31,081 nt of DNA, from assembly GCA_937903095.1 (NCBI GenBank), contig CALCZN010000304.1, positions 1-31,081 of the forward strand. Direction: 5' to 3'. The notes under the pieces were generated by a model, which searched no databases, had not been told where the DNA came from, and worked only from the letters and a program-made list of their open reading frames with translations. This DNA comes from Zeimonas sp937903095 (GTDB taxonomy: Bacteria > Pseudomonadota > Gammaproteobacteria > Burkholderiales > Burkholderiaceae_E). Below are positions 23,240 to 29,745 of this stretch, one piece after another. Position 1 is the stretch's first letter; each line of letters begins with the position of its first letter. Both the position numbers and the translations under genes were made by a program.

Positions 23240-23952
23240 AAGCCCAGGTACGCCTCGCGTACGCGCGGATCGTCGAGCAGTTCCGCGCCGCTTCCTTCGA
23301 GCACGATGCTGCCGTTCTCGAGCACGTAGGCGCGATCGGCGAGCTTCAGCGACGCGGCGACGTTCTGTTCGACGAGCAGGATCGTCATCCCCTGCGAATG
23401 CAACGTGCGGATCGTCGCGAGCACTTCGGCGACGAGCGCGGGCGCAAGGCCCAGCGACGGCTCGTCGAACATGATCAGGCGCGGCGCGCCCATCAGGCAG
23501 CGCCCGATCGCGAGCATCTGCTGCTCGCCGCCCGACAGCGTTCCGGCCGCCTGCCCCGCGCGCTCCTTCAGCCGAGGGAACATCGCGAAGACACGCTCGA
23601 GCGTTTCGTCCGCATGCCTGCGCGCATGCGGCAGCAGGCCGCCGACCTCGAGATTGTCGAGCACGCTCATCGACGGGAAGATCTGCCGACCCTCGGCGAC
23701 CTGGCCGATGCCGAGATCGCAGACCGTGGAGCTGGGCAGCCCGGCGATCTCGCGCCCGTTAAAGCGGATCGACCCCGAGCGCGGCTTCAGGATCCCGGCC
23801 AGTGTGCGGATCAACGAGGTCTTGCCCGCCCCGTTGGCGCCGACCAGCGCGACGATCTGGTTCGACGTGACGTCGAGGTTCACGCGGTCGAGCGCCTGCG
23901 CATCGCCGTAGAACACCGAAAGGTCGCGGATCTCGAGCATCGCGGCGTTCAC
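23236..23952 (-). CDS. livF: Branched-chain amino-acid type ABC transporter ATPase LivF
   Basis: 238-residue ABC ATPase on the cytoplasmic face of the LivHM permease. Walker A is GANGAGKT, the Q loop follows, the signature is LSGGEQQMLAIGRCLM and Walker B is LIMFDEPSLGLAP. VAEGRQIFPSMSVLDNLEVG is typical LivF sequence. The GTG at 23952 overlaps the livG stop as GTGA and is preferred; the ATG at 23940 is an alternative four codons in. The transported compound is not evident; the family moves branched-chain amino acids, amides, or carboxylates including aromatic acids. Confidence 0.93.
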   Translation of the reverse strand: MNAAMLEIRDLSVFYGDAQALDRVNLDVTSNQIVALVGANGAGKTSLIRTLAGILKPRSGSIRFNGREIAGLPSSTVCDLGIGQVAEGRQIFPSMSVLDNLEVGGLLPHARRHADETLERVFAMFPRLKERAGQAAGTLSGGEQQMLAIGRCLMGAPRLIMFDEPSLGLAPALVAEVLATIRTLHSQGMTILLVEQNVAASLKLADRAYVLENGSIVLEGSGAELLDDPRVREAYLGL

Positions 23953-24734
23953 AACTCGGCGGTGCCGAGATAGCTCTCGAGCACGCGAGGGTCCGATGTG
24001 ACCTCGGCGGGCGTGCCCGACGAGATGATCACGCCGTGATGCAGCACGTAGACGCGCTGCGCGAGCGCCATCACCGCGCGCATCACGTGCTCGATCAGCA
24101 GGATCGTCACGCCGTGCTCGGCATTCAGCCGCCGGAACGCCGCGACCATGTGGTCGGTTTCCGTGGGACGCAGACCCGCCATCACTTCGTCGAGCAGCAG
24201 CAGCCGGGGCTCGGTGGCGAGCGCGCGCGCCACTTCCAGCTTCTTGCGATCGGGCAACGTGAGCGCGGAAGCCGGGCGATCGCGCTGCCCCCACATCTCG
24301 AGCGCGCGCAGTGCGCCTTCGGCGCGGCGGCTCGCCAGCCTGCGATCGGTGGTGCCGCGAAAGCCGCCGACCATCACGTTCTCGAGCACCGTCATGTCGG
24401 CGAAGGGCTTGACGATCTGGAAGGTGCGGCCGATGCCGACTGCGCACACCTGGTCGGCGCGCCAGCCGGCGATGTCCGAACCGAGGAAGACGATGCTGCC
24501 TTCGTTCGGCGCCAATGCGCCCGCGATCAGGTTGAAGAGCGTCGTCTTGCCCGCGCCGTTCGGGCCGATCAACGCGACGATCTCGCCGCGCTCGACGACG
24601 AGCGACGCGTTGTCGACCGCACGCAGCGCCTGGAAGCTCTTCGAGACGTTCTCGACGCGCAGCATCGCCGCCTCGGCCGCCGCCTCGGCCGAAGTCTCGG
24701 CTGCGCGAGCCTTCCGCGGGGCCGCCTCAATCAT
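23949..24734 (-). CDS. livG: Branched-chain amino-acid type ABC transporter ATPase LivG
   Basis: 261-residue ABC ATPase partner of LivF. Walker A is GPNGAGKTT and Walker B RLLLLDEVMAGLRPTE. The signature segment reads LTLPDRKKLEVARALA instead of the LSGGQ-like form, and the Pro after DE in Walker B is Val; a minority of LivG proteins share this pattern. The first 23 residues (an Ala-rich, charged extension) precede the conserved start MLRVENVSKSF, so an internal ATG at 24666 could be the true start; the upstream ATG overlaps the livM stop by eight bases and is favoured. Confidence 0.92.
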   Translation of the reverse strand: MIEAAPRKARAAETSAEAAAEAAMLRVENVSKSFQALRAVDNASLVVERGEIVALIGPNGAGKTTLFNLIAGALAPNEGSIVFLGSDIAGWRADQVCAVGIGRTFQIVKPFADMTVLENVMVGGFRGTTDRRLASRRAEGALRALEMWGQRDRPASALTLPDRKKLEVARALATEPRLLLLDEVMAGLRPTETDHMVAAFRRLNAEHGVTILLIEHVMRAVMALAQRVYVLHHGVIISSGTPAEVTSDPRVLESYLGTAEL

Positions 24735-25713
24735 CGGCAGTCACCGCGCGGCGAAAGCCGAACTTGCGGGCGATCACCGGCCAGATCCCGTTCGGCATGA
24801 ACATGATCGCGGCGCCCAGCGCCACGCCGTAGAGGATCTGCTTCACGCCCGGCACCTCGTGCCCGGCCATCGACAGCGCCTGGTTGATGCCCTCGGAGAG
24901 CAGCGTGAGCAGCGCCGCGCCGAGGACCGGGCCGAACAGCGTTCCGATGCCGCCGATGATCGGCGCGAGGATGATCTCGATCGAGCGGCTGATGTGGAAG
25001 ATCTGTTCCGGGAACAGGTTGTTGTAGTAGAACGCGAAGAAGACGCCGGCCAACGCCGTCATCGCCGCCGAGATCTGCACCGCGTACATCTTGTAGCGGA
25101 AGACGTTCACGCCGGCGGCGCGCGCCGCCTCCTCGTTGTCGCGGATCGCCCGGAAATAGAAGCCGAGCCGCCCGCGCAGCATCGCCCAGCACAGCACGAA
25201 GCCGATCACGGCCAGCGCGAGCGCCAGGTAATAGAAGAGGATCGGCGGCCCGCGCAGATGCACGACGTCGACGTGATCCTGCTGCGTCACGCGCAGGAAG
25301 AAGCCCCCGGTGCCGCCGACCCAGCCGAAGTGCTCGAAGCCGATGCGCGTGAACTCGGCGAAGGCGATCGTCAACAGCGCGAAATAAGTGCCGCCGATGC
25401 CGAAGCGGAACGCCAGCCACCCGATGATCGACCCCATGACGACGCAGACGACGATCGCGGCGAGCATGCCGACCCAGGGCACGATGGCGAAATGCTGGAA
25501 GAGCGCGGCCGCCGTGTAGGCGCCCAGCCCGACGAACAGCGCGTGCCCGAGCGAGAGCTGTCCGGCGAAGCCCATCATCACGTTCCACGCCTGACCCACG
25601 TAGGCGAAGTACAGGATCAGGATCATCACCGACAGCAGGTAGCGGTCGAGCGCGAGCGGCAGCGCGAGCAGGGCGGCCAGCAGCACGAGCAGCGCGACGA
25701 CGGAACGATTCAT
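24727..25713 (-). CDS. livM: Branched-chain amino-acid type ABC transporter permease LivM
   Basis: 328-residue inner-membrane permease with about nine hydrophobic helices. The LivM signature GFAGQLSLGHALFVGLGAYTAA is at about 48-69, and the cytoplasmic coupling segment reads GFYFRAIRDNEEAARAAGVNVFRYK. Pore-helix sequence GGIGTLFGPVLGAALLTLL is near the C-terminal third. The ATG at 25713 gives the usual N-terminus; upstream extension falls in livH. It lies seven bases after livH and overlaps livG. Confidence 0.94.
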   Translation of the reverse strand: MNRSVVALLVLLAALLALPLALDRYLLSVMILILYFAYVGQAWNVMMGFAGQLSLGHALFVGLGAYTAAALFQHFAIVPWVGMLAAIVVCVVMGSIIGWLAFRFGIGGTYFALLTIAFAEFTRIGFEHFGWVGGTGGFFLRVTQQDHVDVVHLRGPPILFYYLALALAVIGFVLCWAMLRGRLGFYFRAIRDNEEAARAAGVNVFRYKMYAVQISAAMTALAGVFFAFYYNNLFPEQIFHISRSIEIILAPIIGGIGTLFGPVLGAALLTLLSEGINQALSMAGHEVPGVKQILYGVALGAAIMFMPNGIWPVIARKFGFRRAVTADD

Positions 25714-25720
25714 CGCCGCT

Positions 25721-26587
25721 TCACCGCGCCCGGAACAGGCCCTGCGGCCGGAACGCGAGCACGAGAATGAGCAGCGCAAACGAGAACATGCTCTTGGCCG
25801 ACGGCGTGATCAGCAGTCCGGCCACCGATTCGGACACGCCGATCAGCACGCCGCCGGCGAGCGCGCCGACGATCGAACCCAGCCCGCCGATGATCACGAT
25901 GACGAAGGCGAGCAGCGTGTAGGCGGGCCCCAGCCCGGGCGTCACGTCGACGAGCATCGACAGCAGCGTGCCCGCGACGCCGACGCAGGCGGTACCCAGC
26001 CCGAAGGTGAGCGCGTAAAGGTGCTCGACGTTCAACCCCACCACCTGCGCGCCGAGCAGGTTGTCGGCGCAGGCGCGGATCGCCTTGCCGAAGGAGGTGT
26101 AGCGGAAGATCGCAAAGAGGATCGCGCAGGCGACGAGCGCCACGCCCGCGCAGATCAGGCGCACCTTGTCGATCAGCAGCGGTCCGATCTCGTAGGAGTC
26201 GAGCGCGTAATCGACCTGCACGCTGCGCGCATCGGGCCCGAAGGCGACGAGCAGCAGGTTCACCACGACGAGTGCTACCGCCAGCAGCAGGATGAACTGC
26301 GAGTGCTCGGGCCGATCGATGAACGGGTTGATCACCCCGCGCTGCAGTATGTAGCCGATGCCGAAGAACACGAACGCCATCGGCACGAGCATCCATAGCG
26401 GATCGACGCCGGTGGCAGCAAACGCGAAGACAGTGGCGTACATCGCCACCGCCATCAGTTCGCCGTGCGCGAAATTGACGATGCGCACGACGCCGTAGAT
26501 GACGGACAGGCCGAGCGCCATCAGGCCGTAGATCAGTCCGGTGAGCAGACCGCTGATGACGATGTTGGCGATCGCCTCGATGGGCAA
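25721..26587 (-). CDS. livH: Branched-chain amino-acid type ABC transporter permease LivH
   Basis: 288-residue inner-membrane permease with about eight helices. Hallmarks are GLLTGLIYGLMALGLSVIYGVVRIVNFAHGELM near the N-terminus, FGKAIRACADN as the coupling loop, and GGLGSIVGALAGGVLIG near 230-246. No ATG lies at the conserved start. The TTG at 26587 (MPIEAIANIV) fits family N-termini; the other in-frame TTG at 26668 coincides with a -35 box of a good promoter, so starting there is unlikely. First gene of livHMGF-ldt-ycbK. Confidence 0.9.
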   Translation of the reverse strand: MPIEAIANIVISGLLTGLIYGLMALGLSVIYGVVRIVNFAHGELMAVAMYATVFAFAATGVDPLWMLVPMAFVFFGIGYILQRGVINPFIDRPEHSQFILLLAVALVVVNLLLVAFGPDARSVQVDYALDSYEIGPLLIDKVRLICAGVALVACAILFAIFRYTSFGKAIRACADNLLGAQVVGLNVEHLYALTFGLGTACVGVAGTLLSMLVDVTPGLGPAYTLLAFVIVIIGGLGSIVGALAGGVLIGVSESVAGLLITPSAKSMFSFALLILVLAFRPQGLFRAR

Positions 26588-26640
26588 GGGCGGGCTCTCG
26601 GGCCGCGAGGAGTGCGGCTGCGGGTTGACGATGGGGACGG

Positions 26641-26668
26641 AGGATAGCGAATCCGGGCAGGGGTGCAA
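26641..26668 (-). promoter_or_regulatory. Sigma-70-type promoter of the livHMGF operon
   Basis: On the minus strand TTGCAC (26668-26663) and TATCCT (26646-26641) are separated by 16 bases. Transcription would start near 26634, leaving about 47 bases of leader before the livH TTG. The location exactly ahead of the operon supports it. Confidence 0.6.
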
Positions 26669-26734
26669 AATGGATATCGCCGCCTCCCCTCTCCTCTCTG
26701 CGCGAAACGAGGGCTTATCGCGGCGACGGCGGCT

Positions 26735-27148
26735 TCACACGAGCTTCACTTCGCACCGGCCCGCGGCCTTGCGCAACGCGCCGTCGAGCGTCGCAAGCGG
26801 CAGTCGCGAACGCATCGCCAGTTCGAGGTAGGCGGCATCATAGGTGGACAGCGAAAACGCACGCGCGAGCGACAGTGTCTGGTCGAGCGCCGATGTCGCG
26901 GTCATCGGATCGATCTCGATCGCGAGGTCTCGCAGCAAGCCCAGGAACCGGTCGCTGCGGTCACTGGTCACGAGCTTGCGCGCCTCGGCACGACAGAGCA
27001 CGGTGCCTGCTTCGAGAGGCCACAGCGAGGGCACGAGCGCGACACTGCCCGACTCCATCCGGCGCAGCACACTCGACGCGTACTCGACGTCTGCGTCCAC
27101 GAAGAGCCATCGCATGCAGACCGAGTTGTCGAGCACGAAGCGGCTCAA
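26735..27148 (-). CDS. vapC: PIN-domain toxin, VapC family
   Basis: 137-residue PIN-domain ribonuclease. The acidic site is Asp7 in FVLDNSV, Glu46 in WPLEAGTVL, Asp104 in STYDAAYLELA and Asp122 in LATLDGAL. VapC toxins cut tRNA or rRNA. The ATG overlaps the antitoxin stop (ATGA), the usual antitoxin-first order. It ends 66 bases before the livH promoter with no clear terminator in between. The target RNA is unknown. Confidence 0.92.
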   Translation of the reverse strand: MSRFVLDNSVCMRWLFVDADVEYASSVLRRMESGSVALVPSLWPLEAGTVLCRAEARKLVTSDRSDRFLGLLRDLAIEIDPMTATSALDQTLSLARAFSLSTYDAAYLELAMRSRLPLATLDGALRKAAGRCEVKLV

Positions 27149-27402
27149 TCGCGGCCTTCTTCGATCAACGCTTTCAGGTCGACCGTCTGACGAGGCGATT
27201 CCCGGACGAAAGCCAGCAACTCGGTTGCCGCCCTCGTTGCGCGCAGGCGCTCGACGGCGCCCACAGGAACGAGCTCGGCAACCGGCTCGCCTCGCTGCGT
27301 GATGACGAATCGGCGCCCTTCGCGAACCTGCCGCAGGTATTCTGGCAGGCGGGATTTCGCTTCGTAGGCGCCGATCTCGACAGGTTCACTTGCCTTGATC
27401 AT
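27145..27402 (-). CDS. vapB: Antitoxin of the Phd/YefM (VapB) type
   Basis: 85-residue antitoxin. The N-terminal DNA-binding and dimerisation part reads EIGAYEAKSRLPEYLRQVREGRRFVITQRGEPVAELVPV at about 9-47, the Phd/YefM pattern; the C-terminal helix (about 60-85) would wrap the toxin. It should neutralise VapC and repress its own promoter. The ATG at 27402 sits seven bases after a perfect TATAAT, implying a leaderless message, which fits the lack of a Shine-Dalgarno sequence. Confidence 0.9.
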   Translation of the reverse strand: MIKASEPVEIGAYEAKSRLPEYLRQVREGRRFVITQRGEPVAELVPVGAVERLRATRAATELLAFVRESPRQTVDLKALIEEGRD

Positions 27403-27409
27403 CGACCAG

Positions 27410-27415
27410 ATTATA
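27410..27415 (-). promoter_or_regulatory. -10 element of the vapBC operon
   Basis: A perfect TATAAT on the minus strand (27415-27410) lies seven bases before the vapB ATG. It is flanked by GGTC on both sides (GGTC-TATAATCT-GGTC), and a TGATCA palindrome covers the start codon; either could be the autoregulatory operator. A -35 box is not clear. Confidence 0.65.
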
Positions 27416-27464
27416 GACCGGTTGAAACTCGGCAGGAGCGCGCCCGTGCCGGGCGCACCAGAAG

Positions 27465-27488
27465 AAAGGGGGCCCGGCGGCCCCCTTT
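27465..27488. terminator. Perfect hairpin, likely terminator of the PEP-CTERM gene
   Basis: AAAGGGGGCC (27465-27474) pairs perfectly with GGCCCCCTTT (27479-27488) around CGGC. It lies 45 bases past the PEP-CTERM stop and before vapB. Only short T runs follow on either strand, so it may act in both directions but less strongly than a classical terminator. Confidence 0.75.
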
Positions 27489-27532
27489 GTACCCAGCGCC
27501 GGTCAAACCAGGCGCCGTACGCGGATAAAGTC

Positions 27533-28201
27533 TCAGTCTCGCCGCCGGCGGCGCGCCGCAGCAACACTCAACAGGCCCAGGCCGAGCAGTGCCGCAGTTG
27601 CAGGCTCGGGAACGACAAGGTTTCCTGTCTCTTCGCCGGGACCCGTGACACCGACCGCGCCAGTGGCCCCGTTGCAGCGTCCGCTCCTGCATATGACGTC
27701 GGCAGCGAACGAGGCGCCTGCGTCATTCTCGACACCGAAGTCGCTGTAGACCGCGTTCATCACCGTGAACGTCAGCGGATCCACGATCGGGTTCGATCCG
27801 CCCTGCCCACCGCATGCTTTGTTGTCCACGCAGTCGATCATGAAACTGAAGGTACCGAACGGAGTATTTGCGCCCGGCGCAAGAACGATCACGTTAGCCG
27901 GTCCGCTCGGACCCGACGCGAACACGATGTTCTTGATGTCGCCAATTGACGTGTTCGCTGCGTTGAACGAAAAGACCGAGTGCGGGCCGCCCGTCAGCAC
28001 GAAATCGAGATCCGACCGCAGGCTCACGGTTACGTCGATATCCGCGCCGTTCTGCACCAGCGTCACGGTTCCGTACGGAGCCGAGCCAAATGCGGCAACG
28101 TCCGTCGCGTCGAACGTATAGACGACATCCGCGGAAGCGGCAGCGGTGCCAAGGGCAAGAATTCCCCCAGCGAAGGCACAGACGAGTGATTTGAGGTTCA
28201 T
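27533..28201 (-). CDS. PEP-CTERM sorting-domain protein
   Basis: 222-residue exported protein. A signal peptide ends near ASA-DVV (about 24). The middle is a Thr/Ser/Asn/Gly-rich beta-type region (about 25-190) with four cysteines (124, 130, 171, 176). The C-terminus is a textbook PEP-CTERM signal: VPEPATAALLGLGLLSVAAA then RRRRRD, that is VPEP, membrane helix and basic cluster. Such proteins are processed by the exosortase EpsH/XrtA and tied to exopolysaccharide or biofilm; the sortase is not in this window. A sigma-54 promoter lies upstream. Codon and base composition look less GC-rich than neighbouring genes. Confidence 0.94.
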   Translation of the reverse strand: MNLKSLVCAFAGGILALGTAAASADVVYTFDATDVAAFGSAPYGTVTLVQNGADIDVTVSLRSDLDFVLTGGPHSVFSFNAANTSIGDIKNIVFASGPSGPANVIVLAPGANTPFGTFSFMIDCVDNKACGGQGGSNPIVDPLTFTVMNAVYSDFGVENDAGASFAADVICRSGRCNGATGAVGVTGPGEETGNLVVPEPATAALLGLGLLSVAAARRRRRD

Positions 28202-28240
28202 TTGCCGTTCCAGGATAGCCGAGCTCAGGTTTATCTAGAA

Positions 28241-28255
28241 GCAGCTTTTGTGCCA
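28241..28255 (-). promoter_or_regulatory. Sigma-54 (-24/-12) promoter of the PEP-CTERM gene
   Basis: On the minus strand TGGCAC (28255-28250), five bases, then CTGC (28244-28241): the invariant GG and GC are in exact -24/-12 register (consensus TGGCAC-N5-TTGC). Transcription would start near 28230, leaving about 29 bases before the ATG. PEP-CTERM genes are often under the sigma-54 activator PrsR in betaproteobacteria. Confidence 0.75.
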
Positions 28256-28374
28256 ATTCCGCAAGTAGTTGATGGCCAAGTGGTTTTCACAGCGAAATCT
28301 GCCATGGGTGTAAAACCCCCCGACGCTGCGCCGCTTCGTTCCAGGAACTCGGATGCGCAGCAGACCGGTGTGAG

Positions 28375-28416
28375 TCGACGGAAAAACCGGGAGGCCAGGC
28401 CCGGTTTCCCCGTCGA
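28375..28416 (-). terminator. Terminator of the ABC binding-protein gene
   Basis: AAACCGGG (28384-28391) and CCCGGTTT (28400-28407) form an 8-bp stem with an 8-base loop, followed on the minus strand by five T (plus-strand A 28382-28386). An outer TCGACGG/CCGTCGA pair (28375-28381, 28410-28416) extends the structure. It lies just past the stop at 28435. Confidence 0.82.
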
Positions 28417-28434
28417 TGCCGCCGGCGCGCTTCT

Positions 28435-29676
28435 TCAGGCCTTCCGCTCCTGCCACCCCGGCACCGGAAACACCGGCTTCGCCTGCGCTGCGCTCTCCGG
28501 CAGCACCACCTTCGGTTCCCCGCCGCGGTTCTGGATGCACGCCGATGCGATGTGCGTGTTCTGACCCTTCGCGTCGAACTGGATCGGCCCGCCGATCATC
28601 ACGTGCTCGGCGATGTTCGTCTTGCGCAGCGCGTCGGCCAGCTGCGCGCCGTCGGCGGTGCCGGCGCGCTTGAAGGCGTCGGCGGCGATCATCATCGCCT
28701 CGAAGGTGAAGCCCACGTTCAGCGCGTGGAACATCAGCTTCTCCTGCGGGAACTGCTTGTTGAACTGCGCCTCGACGCGCCGGGTGAGTTCGGCCTTCGG
28801 GTTGTACCAGGGCACGTTCGAAATGCAGTAGTCGGAATACTTGTTGCCCAGCGCCTTGTAGAACTGCGCCTCGTACATGCCGGGCGATCCGGGGCTGAGC
28901 ACCGCCTGCGGCGACCAGCGCTGCTTGACCAGCTCGCGCACGAGCAGGATCGCGTCGTTCAGACGGCTCACCAGCAGGATGAAGTCGGCATTCGTGGCCT
29001 TGGCCTTGGCGACTTCCACCGACAGGTCGCGCGCTTCGCGATCGTAGGCGATGGTGTCGACGATCTTGAACGGCAGGTAGTCGAGCTTCGGCAGGATCGC
29101 CGCAATGCCCTTGGCCATCGACGTGCCGAAGGTGTCGTTCACGTGCATGAAGACGGCGCTGCGCGGCGCGCGCCCGGTGGCCTGGAAGAGGTCGCGCGTG
29201 AGCGCCAGGCCGTTCGTGATGAGTTCGCCCGCCGTGGTGAAGTTGCGGAAGGTGTACTTGTAGCCCTGCTCGGTGATCTGCGGCGCTGCGGCGATGTTGA
29301 CGACGAGCGGCACCTTGCGCTGCTCGGCCACCTGCGCGATCGCGGCGGTGGGGCCGGAGTCGAAAGCGCCCATAAGCACCTGCGCACCCTCGTCGATCAG
29401 CTTCTCGGCGCGCGAGCGGGCGACGTCGACGTTCGACTCGATGTCGGCGTTCATCAGCTCGACGTCGACGCCGTACATCTCCTTCAGCAGCGCCGGCGAG
29501 ATGTCGGCGCCGCGCTGGCACGACTGGCCGATGAAGGCCAGCGCCCCGGAGCGCGGCAGCAGCACGCCGACCTTCAGCTTCTTCGACTGCGCGCGGACGA
29601 GCGCGGGCGCGGCGAGCGTGGTTGCACCGGCGGCCGCCGCTGCGCGGTTGAAATCACGACGCGTGAATCCGGTCAT
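28435..29676 (-). CDS. ABC transporter periplasmic binding protein, branched-chain amino-acid type
   Basis: 413-residue periplasmic binding protein of the Leu/Ile/Val family (type I fold). The signal sequence has a twin-arginine look (TRRDFNRAAAAAGATTLAAPALVRAQ), with mature sequence from about residue 30: KKLKVGVLLPRSGALAFIG. GAFDSGPTAAIAQVAEQRKVPLV is the typical hinge-proximal segment, and the two Rossmann-like lobes span about 32-160 and 161-300. A strong ribosome-binding site, AAGGAGAGG, precedes the ATG. It follows the acyl-CoA ligase gene by 69 bases. It presumably serves LivHMGF encoded further on, although toxin-antitoxin and PEP-CTERM genes lie between. The ligand is unknown; a ligase neighbour hints at a carboxylic acid. 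Confidence 0.91.
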   Translation of the reverse strand: MTGFTRRDFNRAAAAAGATTLAAPALVRAQSKKLKVGVLLPRSGALAFIGQSCQRGADISPALLKEMYGVDVELMNADIESNVDVARSRAEKLIDEGAQVLMGAFDSGPTAAIAQVAEQRKVPLVVNIAAAPQITEQGYKYTFRNFTTAGELITNGLALTRDLFQATGRAPRSAVFMHVNDTFGTSMAKGIAAILPKLDYLPFKIVDTIAYDREARDLSVEVAKAKATNADFILLVSRLNDAILLVRELVKQRWSPQAVLSPGSPGMYEAQFYKALGNKYSDYCISNVPWYNPKAELTRRVEAQFNKQFPQEKLMFHALNVGFTFEAMMIAADAFKRAGTADGAQLADALRKTNIAEHVMIGGPIQFDAKGQNTHIASACIQNRGGEPKVVLPESAAQAKPVFPVPGWQERKA

Positions 29677-29745
29677 GCTCCTCTCCTTCGTGGTGTTTGT
29701 TCGGTGCGGCAGCGGATCTGCCGGAATCGAAAGCGGGTAACCCTA

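Noticed and set aside
26588..26668. Upstream TTG start for livH at 26668
   Set aside because: That TTG is the start of a TTGCAC -35 box with a matching TATCCT, so the codon lies upstream of the likely transcription start.
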